Positions 1-8,292 of a DNA stretch of 63,296 nt are shown here, piece after piece. The position numbers were made by a program, and so were the translations under genes. Positions within the stretch are counted from its first letter, which is position 1, and each line of letters begins with the position of its first letter. Below the pieces are notes generated by a model. The model had not been told where the DNA came from and did no database searches. It worked only from the letters and a program-made list of their open reading frames with translations. This stretch comes from an uncultured Eudoraea sp. (lineage in GTDB: Bacteria; Bacteroidota; Bacteroidia; Flavobacteriales; Flavobacteriaceae), in contig NZ_CAMYIP010000051.1 in assembly GCF_947258525.1 (NCBI RefSeq), positions 1 to 63,296 of the forward strand, in the 5' to 3' direction.

Positions 1-44
1 CCCCTAACTTGTAGTTTAACTACTTTACTTACTTCTTTTGCCAT
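1..44 (-). CDS. rplK: 50S ribosomal protein L11, N-terminal fragment
   Basis: The first 14 codons are present and read MAKEVSKVVKLQVR; the rest lies outside the window. This is the usual N-terminus of bacterial L11, which binds 23S rRNA at the GTPase-associated centre. It follows nusG on the same strand, the near-universal nusG-rplK order, so identification rests on both the short sequence and the context. The start ATG is at position 44. The 71-base gap to nusG shows no terminator. Confidence 0.85.
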   Translation of the reverse strand, partial: MAKEVSKVVKLQVR

Positions 45-115
45 TGTTTTAAATTAAATTTAAAGTGTGTTATAATTTGGAAGCAACACAACTTTTATAT
101 ATACGTAACAATTAT

Positions 116-667
116 CTATACTTTTTCTACTTGCATGTAACTCAATTCCAATGGTGTTTTTCTTCCGAAAATTTTCACCATTACTTCAAGTTTTCTCTTC
201 TCCTCATTAATCTTTTCAACCGTACCATTAAATCCATTGAATGGTCCATCTATCACCTTAACAGTTTCTCCCAGAATAAACGGTATAGCTACACTGTCTG
301 TATTAATAGCCAATTCGTCTACCTTTCCTAACATTCGGTTTACTTCGGCCTTTCTCAATGGAACAGGATCTCCGCCTTTTGTCTCACCTAAAAAGCCAAT
401 TACATTAGTTATTGAGCGAATTATATGAATCATTTCTCCACCCAAATTAGCTTTGATCATAATATATCCCGGAAAATAGACTCTCTCTTTATTTATCTTT
501 TTCCCGTTTCTTATCTGAACCACTTTCTCTGTTGGCACTAAAACTTCTTCCAGATAATCCCCAAATCCATGGCGTTCTACTTCGCTTTCTATATAGCCTT
601 TGATCTTATTCTCCTGACCACTGACTGCTCTTACTACATACCATTTCTTTTCTAATACTTCAGACAT
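116..667 (-). CDS. nusG: Transcription termination/antitermination protein NusG
   Basis: NusG binds RNA polymerase, suppresses pausing and couples it to Rho or the ribosome. The 183-residue protein has the NGN domain at the N-terminus (KKWYVVRAVSGQENKIKGYI, then the FPGYIMI strand) and a C-terminal KOW domain beginning near the segment VKVIDGPFNGFNGTVEKI. I start it at ATG 667 (MSEVLEKK). An ATG three codons upstream (676) would add MRP and nearly touch the secE stop. It sits directly after secE and before rplK, and is probably transcribed with them. Confidence 0.96.
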   Translation of the reverse strand: MSEVLEKKWYVVRAVSGQENKIKGYIESEVERHGFGDYLEEVLVPTEKVVQIRNGKKINKERVYFPGYIMIKANLGGEMIHIIRSITNVIGFLGETKGGDPVPLRKAEVNRMLGKVDELAINTDSVAIPFILGETVKVIDGPFNGFNGTVEKINEEKRKLEVMVKIFGRKTPLELSYMQVEKV

Positions 668-678
668 AGGTCTCAAAC

Positions 679-867
679 TTAATTTATTAAGGCGTTAAAG
701 TAAAGTTGTATTAGTTTGCTAAATACGGTATCAACACCCCAGGTGGCTAAAGCAAACAATATTGAAAACACAGCAACAATGACCATAAGATTAGATGACT
801 CTGCTCTAGATGGCAATGTAACATTATGTCTTAATTCTTCTATTGACTCCTTTATATAAGTTAACAT
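679..867 (-). CDS. secE: Preprotein translocase subunit SecE
   Basis: This 62-residue protein has one transmembrane helix (about residues 28-50, LMVIVAVFSILFALATWGV) after a short amphipathic helix (YIKESIEELRHNVTLPS). That is the short single-span SecE architecture. SecE clamps SecY in the inner-membrane translocon. It lies between tRNA-Trp and nusG, the standard position in Bacteroidota. Its stop lies about 11 bases before the nusG start. Confidence 0.93.
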   Translation of the reverse strand: MLTYIKESIEELRHNVTLPSRAESSNLMVIVAVFSILFALATWGVDTVFSKLIQLYFNALIN

Positions 868-973
868 ACCAATTTTTTTATTCCTTTAAAGGCTATTATA
901 AAACTCTTCTACTCAGCAACAAAACAAGATCATTACTTTTAGTAATTCTCTCTAAACGCCTGTTTTTTCTTAG

Positions 974-1046
974 CACGGGAGGAGAGGCTCGAACTCCCGA
1001 CACCTGGTTTTGGAGACCAGTGCTCTACCAACTGAGCTACACCCGT
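974..1046 (-). tRNA. tRNA-Trp (CCA anticodon)
   Basis: A 73-base cloverleaf reads on the minus strand. The anticodon stem CTGGT/ACCAG encloses the loop CTCCAAA, giving anticodon CCA. The T-arm contains GTTCGAG and the acceptor stem pairs ACGGGTG with CTCCCGT (one T-T mismatch) before a G discriminator. No CCA is encoded. It sits between tuf and secE. Confidence 0.96.
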
Positions 1047-1097
1047 TTATATTTACACTGAAAGGTATCCCCCCTTAGTGCAAAAATTATATAGTGA

Positions 1098-2285
1098 TTA
1101 ATCTAATATCTTAGTTACCTGACCAGCACCTACTGTTCTGCCTCCTTCACGGATGGCAAATCTAAGCCCTTCGTTTAATGCGATAGGCTGGATAAGGTCT
1201 ACTGTAATAGTTAAGTTATCACCAGGCATCACCATTTCAACTCCACTCGGAAGGTTTATGGTTCCAGTAACGTCCGTTGTTCTAACATAGAACTGTGGAC
1301 GATAGTTGTTGTGGAATGGAGTATGACGACCACCTTCTTCTTTTTTAAGGATATAAACCTCAGCCTCAAATTTAGCATGTGGCTTAACAGAACCAGGCTT
1401 ACAAATAACCATACCTCTGCTAATTTGAGATTTTTCAATACCCCTTAATAAAATACCAACGTTATCACCTGCTTCTCCTCTATCCAAAATTTTACGGAAC
1501 ATCTCAACCCCGGTTATTGTAGAGGATAATTTTTCTGCACCCATACCTATGATGTCAACAGGATCACCAGTATTGGCAATTCCAGTTTCTATTCGGCCAG
1601 TTGCAACAGTACCACGACCTGTAATGGTAAATACATCTTCAACAGGCATTAAGAAATCTTTCTCAACATCTCTTTTAGGCAACTCAATCCATTCGTCAAC
1701 AGCAGTCATTAGTTCCATAACTGTATCTACCCACTTTTGCTCACCATTTAAAGCTCCTAAAGCAGAACCTGAGATAACAGGACCATTATCACCATCATAC
1801 TCATAGAAAGAAAGAAGTTCTCTAACTTCCATTTCAACAAGTTCTAATAGCTCATCATCGTCAACCATGTCCACTTTATTCAAGAAAACAACGATTCTAG
1901 GAATACCTACCTGACGACCTAAAAGGATATGCTCTCTTGTTTGAGGCATTGGACCATCTGTAGCAGCAACCACTAAGATAGCTCCGTCCATTTGTGCGGC
2001 ACCTGTAACCATGTTCTTTACATAATCCGCGTGACCAGGACAATCTACGTGTGCGTAATGACGATTCGCTGTTGAATACTCAACATGAGATGTATTAATT
2101 GTAATACCTCTTTCCTTCTCTTCAGGAGCGTTATCGATAGAATCGAAACTTCTCACTTCAGATAATCCTGCGTTTGCCAAAACAGTTGTAATAGCTGCAG
2201 TTAATGTAGTTTTACCGTGATCTACGTGTCCAATAGTACCAATATTTAAGTGCGGTTTGGAACGATCAAAAGTTTCCTTTGCCAT
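1098..2285 (-). CDS. tuf: Translation elongation factor Tu
   Basis: EF-Tu delivers aminoacyl-tRNA to the ribosomal A site as a GTP complex. The 395-residue protein is full length. The G domain shows the P-loop [10 protein letters not shown] (residues 19-28), DCPGH (81-85) and NKVD (about 136), followed by the two beta-barrel domains and the conserved C-terminal [14 protein letters not shown]. It is embedded between tRNA-Thr(GGT) and tRNA-Trp, the thrU-tyrU-glyT-thrT-tufB-like arrangement also known in E. coli. No separate promoter was found immediately upstream, so it is probably read from the promoter before the tRNA cluster. Confidence 0.99.
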   Translation of the reverse strand: MAKETFDRSKPHLNIGTIGHVDHGKTTLTAAITTVLANAGLSEVRSFDSIDNAPEEKERGITINTSHVEYSTANRHYAHVDCPGHADYVKNMVTGAAQMDGAILVVAATDGPMPQTREHILLGRQVGIPRIVVFLNKVDMVDDDELLELVEMEVRELLSFYEYDGDNGPVISGSALGALNGEQKWVDTVMELMTAVDEWIELPKRDVEKDFLMPVEDVFTITGRGTVATGRIETGIANTGDPVDIIGMGAEKLSSTITGVEMFRKILDRGEAGDNVGILLRGIEKSQISRGMVICKPGSVKPHAKFEAEVYILKKEEGGRHTPFHNNYRPQFYVRTTDVTGTINLPSGVEMVMPGDNLTITVDLIQPIALNEGLRFAIREGGRTVGAGQVTKILD

Positions 2286-2345
2286 TTTAAGTGAATTTAA
2301 TCTTAGTTTATATTAGTGTACAATAATTAATGCCTAATCTATTTG

Positions 2346-2417
2346 AGCCAACGACGGGAATTGAACCCGTGACCTCTTCCTTACCAAGGAAACGCTCTAC
2401 CCCTGAGCTACGTCGGC
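2346..2417 (-). tRNA. tRNA-Thr (GGT anticodon)
   Basis: A 72-base minus-strand cloverleaf has acceptor GCCGACG/CGTTGGC, anticodon stem TTTCC/GGAAG and loop TTGGTAA, giving anticodon GGT. The T-loop is GTTCAAT. It is the last tRNA before tuf. Confidence 0.96.
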
Positions 2418-2501
2418 TTATGGGTCTCTAGGTTTTGTATTTTGACTATAAGGTTAAAATTAACCTTGATCATAATAGCAAACGTTAACTCAATTTCTTT
2501 G

Positions 2502-2574
2502 AGCGGGAGACCGGGTTCGAACCGGCGACATTCAGCTTGGAAGGCTGACGCTCTACCAACTGAGCTACTCCCGC
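2502..2574 (-). tRNA. tRNA-Gly (TCC anticodon)
   Basis: A 73-base minus-strand cloverleaf begins GCGGGAGTAGCTC and ends CTCCCGC plus a T discriminator. The anticodon stem TCAGC/GCTGA encloses CTTCCAA, giving anticodon TCC. It is part of the Thr-Tyr-Gly-Thr tRNA cluster. Confidence 0.96.
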
Positions 2575-2669
2575 AATTTTATTTTCAAAATTTCATCACC
2601 GGATTCTTATTTTTTCCGGACATGGTATTCCAAAAGCATTTTCATCAAACTGCTCTCAATTACCATTTG

Positions 2670-2751
2670 TGGGGAGAGCAGGATTCGAACCTGCGAAGGT
2701 AAAACCAACAGATTTACAGTCTGTCCTCGTTGGCCGCTTGAGTATCTCCCC
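2670..2751 (-). tRNA. tRNA-Tyr (GTA anticodon)
   Basis: An 82-base class II tRNA on the minus strand has a long variable arm. The anticodon stem ACAGA/TCTGT encloses CTGTAAA, giving anticodon GTA. The acceptor pairs GGGGAGA with TCTCCCC before an A discriminator. Confidence 0.96.
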
Positions 2752-2774
2752 TCCTTGATTTTTATGAACTTACG

Positions 2775-2848
2775 AGCCGATGGAGGGACTCGAACCCACG
2801 ACCTGCTGATTACAAATCAGCTGCTCTAGCCAGCTGAGCTACATCGGC
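2775..2848 (-). tRNA. tRNA-Thr (TGT anticodon)
   Basis: A 74-base minus-strand cloverleaf has acceptor GCCGATG pairing with CATCGGC. The anticodon stem GCTGA/TCAGC encloses TTTGTAA, giving anticodon TGT. It is the first tRNA of the cluster, directly after the promoter/terminator element. Confidence 0.96.
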
Positions 2849-2869
2849 GTTTTAAAGCCGTTTAAAGCA

Positions 2870-2897
2870 TAAAAAAGTCCGCTATTTCTAACGGACT
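2870..2897 (-). terminator. Rho-independent terminator after hpf
   Basis: On the minus strand AGTCCG and CGGACT (2897-2892 and 2881-2876) form a 6-bp stem around a 10-base loop, followed by six T residues. It lies between hpf and the first tRNA. Its 5' arm coincides with the predicted transcription start of the overlapping promoter, so it should stop hpf read-through but not transcripts starting here. Confidence 0.6.
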
Positions 2898-2898
2898 G

Positions 2899-2927
2899 CA
2901 AATGTAGATAATTATTTTTTTAAACAA
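2899..2927 (-). promoter_or_regulatory. Promoter for the tRNA-Thr-Tyr-Gly-Thr-tuf block
   Basis: Read on the minus strand there is TTG (2927-2925), an 18-base spacer and TACATTTG (2906-2899). This matches the known Bacteroidota housekeeping promoter TTG-N17-23-TAnnTTTG. The expected start is about 2893-2896, some 45 bases before the first tRNA. Confidence 0.7.
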
Positions 2928-2934
2928 AACTATT

Positions 2935-3252
2935 TTATAAAAATTTTAAAGAGGTCTGAAACCTCGGTTTTTTCTTCTTTTTAACCAATTTTCTTTCCAA
3001 AGAACTACACGCCGAATCAATTGCTTCTTCGAAAGATTTGCATTGCTTTTTTACCACAAACTTATCCTTTGGAACATGCAGTTTAATATCAACAATTTTA
3101 TTTTCCTTTGCACTGGTATTTTCAACCTTTAAATACACATCTGAGCTGACAATCTTATCATAAAAAAGTTCGAGCTTGTCTAAACGAGATTGAACAAAAT
3201 TTAGAAGCTTGGGGTCAGCATTAAAATTCACAGCTTGCGTATTCACCTTCAT
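2935..3252 (-). CDS. hpf: Ribosome hibernation-promoting factor / RaiA family (short form)
   Basis: This 105-residue protein belongs to the HPF/RaiA family, which binds the 30S decoding site and inactivates or dimerises idle ribosomes. It starts MKVNTQAVNF, keeps the beta-alpha-beta fold pattern including IVDIKLHVPKDKFVVKKQ, and ends in a basic tail (LVKKKKKPRF). It is the short form, lacking the C-terminal dimerisation domain of long HPF. It lies between xerC (42 bases upstream) and the tRNA-tuf block. Confidence 0.88.
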   Translation of the reverse strand: MKVNTQAVNFNADPKLLNFVQSRLDKLELFYDKIVSSDVYLKVENTSAKENKIVDIKLHVPKDKFVVKKQCKSFEEAIDSACSSLERKLVKKKKKPRFQTSLKFL

Positions 3253-3294
3253 AAGTAAGATGTTTTAAGTTAAACAATAGAAAAGAACGTTATA

Positions 3295-4185
3295 CTATTT
3301 CTTGCTCCTTGGATGAGCAGACGCATGTACTTTCTTCAATTCGGCTATACTATTATGTGTGTAAACCTGTGTAGATGCCAAACTGGCATGACCTAACAAT
3401 TCCTTCACCGAGTTTAAATCTGCCCCTTTATTCAGAAGGTGGGTGGCAAAGGTATGCCTGAGTATATGCGGACTCTTTTTAACTTTGGAAGAGACCTTAC
3501 TAAAATACCCATTAATAATTCTATATACAAGTGTTTCATAAATTTTAATCCCTGATTTTGAAAGAAATACATAGTCCCTCTCCTTAATGGACTCTAACTT
3601 CATTCTTTCATCCAAATATTTCTTAAACAAATTTATTGTAGAATCAAGAAGTGGAATAATTCGTTCCTTGTTTCTTTTCCCCAATACCTTTATTGTTTTT
3701 TGTGACAGTTCAATATCCTTTAATCTTAGATTGATTAGTTCTGCCCGCCTTATTCCTGTGGTGTAAAGTAATTCTATGATCAATCTGTCCCTGCTTCCTT
3801 CAAATCCATCTTCAAAATGTACCTGCTGCAAAAGCAATTCCATTTCCTTTTCAGAAAAAGGTACTTCAATTTTTGTAGGAGTTTTTAGGGCCTTGTGTTT
3901 AGCCAAAGGATTAACCACTATGTTTTCAGTTTTCAATAAAAACTTATAATAAGCCTTCAATGAAGCTATTTTGCGATTTACAGATCTGTTAGATAAACCC
4001 AGGGTAACCATTTGAACTAACCATCCTCTTATTATATTATACTCAGCCTTCTCTAGGTGCTTTAAATCGTGCTCCTCTAAACAGAAATTCGCAAATTCTC
4101 TAATATCCTTTTCATAGGCCTTCACCGTATTGGGTGAATAATTCTTTTCATGAGTAAGGTAAGATATAAAAGCAGTTAGAGACAT
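3295..4185 (-). CDS. xerC: Tyrosine recombinase XerC/XerD family
   Basis: A 296-residue site-specific recombinase. Residues 1-90 form the SAM-like core-binding domain (YSPNTVKAYEKDIREF). The catalytic domain carries R146 (GIRRAEL), K170 (VLGK), H240 and R243 (HILRH), H266 (LGHAS) and the nucleophile Y275 (QVYTH). All canonical active residues are present. Its place between rpsU and hpf is the usual location of the housekeeping chromosome-dimer recombinase in Flavobacteriaceae, not a phage integrase. The motif TAACTTTG lies four bases before the start codon. Confidence 0.92.
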   Translation of the reverse strand: MSLTAFISYLTHEKNYSPNTVKAYEKDIREFANFCLEEHDLKHLEKAEYNIIRGWLVQMVTLGLSNRSVNRKIASLKAYYKFLLKTENIVVNPLAKHKALKTPTKIEVPFSEKEMELLLQQVHFEDGFEGSRDRLIIELLYTTGIRRAELINLRLKDIELSQKTIKVLGKRNKERIIPLLDSTINLFKKYLDERMKLESIKERDYVFLSKSGIKIYETLVYRIINGYFSKVSSKVKKSPHILRHTFATHLLNKGADLNSVKELLGHASLASTQVYTHNSIAELKKVHASAHPRSKK

Positions 4186-4189
4186 AACA

Positions 4190-4197
4190 CAAAGTTA
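4190..4197 (-). promoter_or_regulatory. Possible -7 element directly before xerC
   Basis: TAACTTTG on the minus strand matches TAnnTTTG and ends four bases before the xerC ATG, so a transcript starting here would be nearly leaderless. No TTG is found at the expected -33 distance. Confidence 0.4.
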
Positions 4198-4214
4198 CCG
4201 TTAGTTATATTCAT

Positions 4215-4251
4215 AAAAAAATCCCGTCGAGATAGTTATCACAACGAGATT
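4215..4251 (-). terminator. Rho-independent terminator after rpsU
   Basis: On the minus strand AATCTCGT (4251-4244) pairs with ACGGGATT (4227-4220), 8 bp with one G-T pair, followed by a run of T. It lies between rpsU and xerC. Confidence 0.7.
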
Positions 4252-4273
4252 CTATAATGTTATAAGCTTAGTA

Positions 4274-4468
4274 TTATATTTCTTCCTGGTCCCTAAGACC
4301 CTGAATATACTGTGCTTTCTGTATTTGCTGTCTTCTTTCAACAGAAGGCTTGGTAAACTGTTGCCGTTTTCTTAACTGACGCATGGTACCCGTGCGATCG
4401 AACTTACGCTTAAAACGCTTTAAAGCTCTGTCTATATTTTCTCCTTCTTTTACTGGTATTATCAACAT
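4274..4468 (-). CDS. rpsU: 30S ribosomal protein bS21
   Basis: A 64-residue basic protein starting MLIIPVKEGENIDRALKRFK, the classic S21 sequence. In Flavobacterium bS21 sits on the 30S platform next to the 16S 3' end and helps hide the anti-Shine-Dalgarno sequence. The gene is preceded by an unusually strong Shine-Dalgarno sequence (4478-4487) and a promoter at 4505-4537, and followed by a terminator, so it appears to form its own transcription unit. Confidence 0.97.
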   Translation of the reverse strand: MLIIPVKEGENIDRALKRFKRKFDRTGTMRQLRKRQQFTKPSVERRQQIQKAQYIQGLRDQEEI

Positions 4469-4477
4469 AGGCTACAA

Positions 4478-4487
4478 CCTCCTTTCT
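4478..4487 (-). promoter_or_regulatory. Perfect extended Shine-Dalgarno sequence of rpsU
   Basis: The minus strand reads AGAAAGGAGG, with 9 bases before the ATG at 4468. This complements the expected 16S rRNA 3' tail (CCUCCUUUCU) over all ten bases. Genes around it lack such sites. In Flavobacterium johnsoniae a strong SD before rpsU lets ribosomes without bS21 translate it preferentially. Confidence 0.85.
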
Positions 4488-4504
4488 TTAAGTATTTTCG
4501 TGTG

Positions 4505-4537
4505 CAAATATAGAATGAATAAATTTAACGATTGCAA
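4505..4537 (-). promoter_or_regulatory. Promoter of rpsU
   Basis: The minus strand has TTG (4537-4535), a 22-base spacer and TATATTTG (4512-4505). The -7 element matches the Bacteroidota consensus and lies 36 bases before the rpsU start. Confidence 0.55.
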
Positions 4538-4538
4538 A

Positions 4539-5702
4539 TTATTTTAAAATATTCTTTGCTATAACTACTTTTTGTATTTCGGTAGTACCTTCACCGATTG
4601 TGCAAAGCTTGGAATCCCTGTAGAATTTCTCCACAGGAAAATCCTTTGTATATCCATAGCCGCCATGTATTTGAACGGCTTCATTGGCAACTTTTACACA
4701 GACCTCGGAAGCATACATTTTGGACATCGCGCTCATTTTTGTCATTTCGCGGCCCTCATTTTTCAGGAAAGCTGCCTTATGTACCATTAGTTCAGCGGCT
4801 TCAATTTCTGTAGCCATGTCAGCCAGTTTAAATGAAATCCCCTGAAATGAGCTGATGGGTTTGCCAAATTGAATGCGTTCCTTGGAGTACTTTATTGAGG
4901 CTTCATATGCACCTTTGGCAATCCCAAGTGATAAGGCTCCTATTGAAATACGACCACCATCTAAGATTTTCATGGATTGTATAAAGCCTTCCCCAATTTC
5001 TCCTAGTCTCTGGCAATCCGGAATTCTGCAATTATTCATAATCAATTCAGCAGTCTCGCTGGCGCGCATACCTAATTTATCTTCTTTCTTGCCACTGGAA
5101 AAACCCAATGTCCCTTTTTCAATAACAAAAGCTGTCATCCCGCGACTATCACCTTTCTCTCCCGTTCTTGCTATAACAACAGCAATATCTCCACTTATAC
5201 CGTGGGTAATAAAATTCTTTGCCCCGTTTAAAATCCAATCATCTCCATCTTTAACAGCCGTAGTACTCATACCTCCGGCATCAGAACCGGTGTTGTGCTC
5301 CGTTAAGCCCCAGGCACCAATCCACTCTCCCGTAGCGAGTTTCGGAATCCATTTTTGTTTTTGCTCATCATTTGCAAAAGATAAAATATGATTTGTACAT
5401 AGTGAATTATGAGCAGCGATAGATAGTCCAATTGATGGATCAACTTTTGATATCTCTTCAATGATCGCTATATACTCATGATAGCCCAAACCAGCTCCAC
5501 CCAATTCATCAGGTACCAATACGCCCATAAAACCATATTCTCCCGCTTTTTTAAGTAGATCGGCGGGAAAAAACTGAGCCTCATCCCATTCCATGATGTA
5601 TGGCCTGATATACTGTTCTGCAAACTTCCTGGCAGACTCAGCAACATGGTGCTGAGTCTCAGAATAATCAAAACTAATTATAGGCATTGTATCTGTAGTC
5701 AT
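4539..5702 (-). CDS. Acyl-CoA dehydrogenase
   Basis: A 387-residue FAD-dependent short/medium-chain type acyl-CoA dehydrogenase, catalysing the first step of beta-oxidation or branched-chain acyl-CoA oxidation in the cytoplasm. It shows the N-terminal helical domain, the middle-domain signature GAWGLTEHNTGSDAGGMST, and the C-terminal helical domain with HGGYGYTKDFPVEKFYRD. The segment IGEGTTEIQ carries the catalytic Glu position of the MCAD/SCAD group. Chain-length preference cannot be read from the sequence. A TATATTTG motif (minus strand, 5724-5731) lies just upstream, inside the end of the HhH gene. Confidence 0.93.
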   Translation of the reverse strand: MTTDTMPIISFDYSETQHHVAESARKFAEQYIRPYIMEWDEAQFFPADLLKKAGEYGFMGVLVPDELGGAGLGYHEYIAIIEEISKVDPSIGLSIAAHNSLCTNHILSFANDEQKQKWIPKLATGEWIGAWGLTEHNTGSDAGGMSTTAVKDGDDWILNGAKNFITHGISGDIAVVIARTGEKGDSRGMTAFVIEKGTLGFSSGKKEDKLGMRASETAELIMNNCRIPDCQRLGEIGEGFIQSMKILDGGRISIGALSLGIAKGAYEASIKYSKERIQFGKPISSFQGISFKLADMATEIEAAELMVHKAAFLKNEGREMTKMSAMSKMYASEVCVKVANEAVQIHGGYGYTKDFPVEKFYRDSKLCTIGEGTTEIQKVVIAKNILK

Positions 5703-5714
5703 TATTGCAATTTT

Positions 5715-6584
5715 TTAGAGCGACAAATATAATTTAATTCTATCAATCTTTTTTGCCGGGAAATCTTCAATTTTTGTTAATTCAGTAAAAGATTTGATAA
5801 TCCCCACACTATCTCTGTATGTAACTATTTGATTTGCAAGTTTTTGATTGATATAAATTAGTTTTTGCATCTCTCTTCCGGTAGCTGTATTTATATTAAT
5901 TTTTTGGATTTCAGGTTGCTGCCCAACCCGAAATTCTTCCAGTATTCTCAAGACAACTTCTTCCTCAAGACCATATACATCATATAGTTGTTCACTTACC
6001 ATAAAGCCACCTAGTCTATTCCTGAACTTAATAATCCGGGCAGATAATTTATCTCCTATTCCATAAATAACCTTAAGTTCTTCTGCTGTAGCCTGGTTCA
6101 ATTCTTTAAACTTAACATTTGCTACTGAGAACTTTTTCTGCTTAGCCTTTTTTTCTTTTTTGGATGGACTGGCCCATTCAGGGAATTTAAATAATGGTGC
6201 TATTTTTTGAAGTAAAGAATCTGATACATGGGTTACCCTTTGAAATCCTTTTGCTGAGGTAACCCATCGGTTTTCAGATCTGAATAGATGTAATCTGTCT
6301 ATCTCCTCATTAGACATGCCAAGGGCATAGCCTTTGTAATTAGATAAAAAGTTTGGATTTAACGGATACATTTTAGTTGATTCTCTGGGTATACTTTGCC
6401 CCTTAACTGAATCCAATAGTTTTTGCACTTTGGTATCCAGAACAAAACTGCGCTCGGAGGTATAAAAGACTTCATTCTTGATCAACATATAGATCAGCTG
6501 TAAACTGAAAATAACTAGCAGTAAAAAGAAAATCCCACTCCGTTCCTGTTTATTGAACTTAAAGTGGGATTTGAAATTTTTCAA
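5715..6584 (-). CDS. Helix-hairpin-helix membrane-anchored protein
   Basis: A 289-residue protein with one N-terminal transmembrane helix (about residues 18-36, GIFFLLLVIFSLQLIYMLI). Repeated ComEA-type helix-hairpin-helix units follow: one around ELNQATAEELKVIYGIGDKLSARIIKFRNRLGGF and another around ININTATGREMQKLIYINQKLANQIVTYRD. Such units usually contact DNA non-specifically, as in ComEA, but this longer Bacteroidota version has no defined role. It lies 12 bases before the acyl-CoA dehydrogenase start and 8 bases after the symporter gene, so these may be co-transcribed. Confidence 0.82.
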   Translation of the reverse strand: MKNFKSHFKFNKQERSGIFFLLLVIFSLQLIYMLIKNEVFYTSERSFVLDTKVQKLLDSVKGQSIPRESTKMYPLNPNFLSNYKGYALGMSNEEIDRLHLFRSENRWVTSAKGFQRVTHVSDSLLQKIAPLFKFPEWASPSKKEKKAKQKKFSVANVKFKELNQATAEELKVIYGIGDKLSARIIKFRNRLGGFMVSEQLYDVYGLEEEVVLRILEEFRVGQQPEIQKININTATGREMQKLIYINQKLANQIVTYRDSVGIIKSFTELTKIEDFPAKKIDRIKLYLSL

Positions 6585-6592
6585 TGAAATAT

Positions 6593-8203
6593 TTATTTCT
6601 TTATACTTTTTATATCCGTTACATATTTATTGAGTTCTTCTTTTACCTTTGGAAATAAAAACAGCAAACCTATCATATTAGGAAATACCAATGCGAGGAT
6701 CATAGCATCTGAGAACTTAATTACAGCATCTAAAGTAGCTCCAGCACCTATTATCACAAATAATAAAAACAGAATCTTGTAAACAACATCTGCATATCTG
6801 CCCCTGCCAAAAAGGAATTTCCAGGATTGAAGACCGTAATAAGACCACGAAATCATAGTTGAAAATGCAAAGAGTATAATTGCAACGGTAAGGATATATC
6901 TGAACCCAGGAATCACAGAATCATACGCCATTGAAGTTAAATCAACACCTCCTACATAATTGCCCGTTTCAGTAATTAAGACAGTACTATTTACGGCATT
7001 GCCATATTCAAAAGCACCGGCATCCATATTAAAGAAAATAATTACTAAAGCTGTCATGGTGCAGATAACTACGGTATCAATAAATGGTTCCATAAGAGCA
7101 ACGACGCCTTCGCTTGCAGGATATTTAGTTTTAACGGCTGAATGCGCAATGGCAGCCGAACCTGCACCCGCCTCATTTGAAAACGCAGCTCTTTGGAAGC
7201 CTACAATTATGACTCCTACAATACCACCTAAACCGGCCATTGGAGTAAAAGCACCATTAAATATCATTGCAAATGCAGCACCGATATATTCGATATTTGC
7301 AAAAATTATAACCAAAGAAGCCAAAACATAAACTCCGGCCATAAAAGGCACAATTTTCTCAGTTACACTGGCAATCTTTTTTATCCCCCCAATGATTACA
7401 ATACCCACAAGGAATGCAAGGATAATACCTATAATTACACCGGTAGCACCTCCCTGCAAATTCAACATCGTTGAAAGTTGTACAGCCGCCTGATTTGACT
7501 GGAAAGCATTACCACCTCCAAAGGAGGCACCCACACAAAGTATGGCAAATGCAACGCCTAAACCTTTACCTAATCCTGTAAATCCTTTTTCCTTTAGGCC
7601 CCGCGACAAATAATACATGGGTCCTCCATAAACCGTTCCATCTGCTCCTACATCTCTATATTTTACCCCCAGCGTACATTCAACAAATTTGGTAGACATC
7701 CCTATTAAACCACAAACAATCATCCAAAAAGTAGCTCCGGGTCCTCCAAGTGCAATAGCCACAGCTACTCCGGCAATATTACCAAGGCCTACGGTACCCG
7801 ATACCGCAGTCGCCAAAGCCTGAAAATGGCTTACTTCACCATCTTTGCTTTCGTCTCCAATTGTATCAACAAGGTCCCCGTCAACAATGTTTAATTCTGC
7901 TTTCTCTACACTATGATGGTCTAATTCGTCATACTTGCCACGTACCGTATTTATGGCCAAACCAAATTGTGTAATATTTGGAAACTTAAAATATATGGTA
8001 AAAAAAGTAGCTCCAAATATTAATAAAAGCAGCACTATAGGCATATTGTACCCCGCTATGGGAATTGAGGTAAGAATAAAACCTTCCCACCAAACGGCTA
8101 CTGGCATAAAAGCATCATTTACCTTTTCATCGAGCCCTTTGTCCTGAGCAAAAGTCAGAAATGGCAGAAATAAGGTAAAAATTGAAAGAAGTTTGTACTT
8201 CAT
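6593..8203 (-). CDS. Alanine or glycine:cation symporter (AGCS family)
   Basis: A roughly 536-residue multi-span sodium:amino-acid symporter. The family signatures GGPGATFWMIVCGLIGMSTKF, GTVYGGPMYYL and NEAGAGSAAIAHSAVKT are present. The start at 8203 gives MKYKLLSIFTLFLPFLTFAQD, a clear signal-peptide-like extension before the first transport helix. The open frame runs 21 codons further upstream, but those residues do not look coding. The C-terminus ends in a charged tail. Substrate is inferred from the family only. Confidence 0.92.
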   Translation of the reverse strand: MKYKLLSIFTLFLPFLTFAQDKGLDEKVNDAFMPVAVWWEGFILTSIPIAGYNMPIVLLLLIFGATFFTIYFKFPNITQFGLAINTVRGKYDELDHHSVEKAELNIVDGDLVDTIGDESKDGEVSHFQALATAVSGTVGLGNIAGVAVAIALGGPGATFWMIVCGLIGMSTKFVECTLGVKYRDVGADGTVYGGPMYYLSRGLKEKGFTGLGKGLGVAFAILCVGASFGGGNAFQSNQAAVQLSTMLNLQGGATGVIIGIILAFLVGIVIIGGIKKIASVTEKIVPFMAGVYVLASLVIIFANIEYIGAAFAMIFNGAFTPMAGLGGIVGVIIVGFQRAAFSNEAGAGSAAIAHSAVKTKYPASEGVVALMEPFIDTVVICTMTALVIIFFNMDAGAFEYGNAVNSTVLITETGNYVGGVDLTSMAYDSVIPGFRYILTVAIILFAFSTMISWSYYGLQSWKFLFGRGRYADVVYKILFLLFVIIGAGATLDAVIKFSDAMILALVFPNMIGLLFLFPKVKEELNKYVTDIKSIKK

Positions 8204-8292
8204 AATAGATTTTTTTGGTTTTTGTTTGGTATGTATGGCCGGCAATATCCTAAAAATTAGTAACACTAAAAAATATAATTATTTATAGGAGT

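Noticed and set aside
843-1061. Open frame across the tRNA-Trp gene
   Set aside because: It runs through the tRNA and intergenic region and has no protein-like features.
2442-2702. 86-residue open frame across tRNA-Gly and tRNA-Tyr
   Set aside because: It reads over two tRNA genes on the opposite strand and encodes no recognisable domain.
3295-4185. Phage or plasmid integrase
   Set aside because: The tyrosine recombinase sits in the conserved rpsU-hpf neighbourhood with no attachment site or phage genes, so it is the housekeeping Xer protein.
4873-5391. 172-residue frame antisense to the acyl-CoA dehydrogenase
   Set aside because: It is a shadow of the real gene on the other strand; the minus-strand protein has full domain structure.
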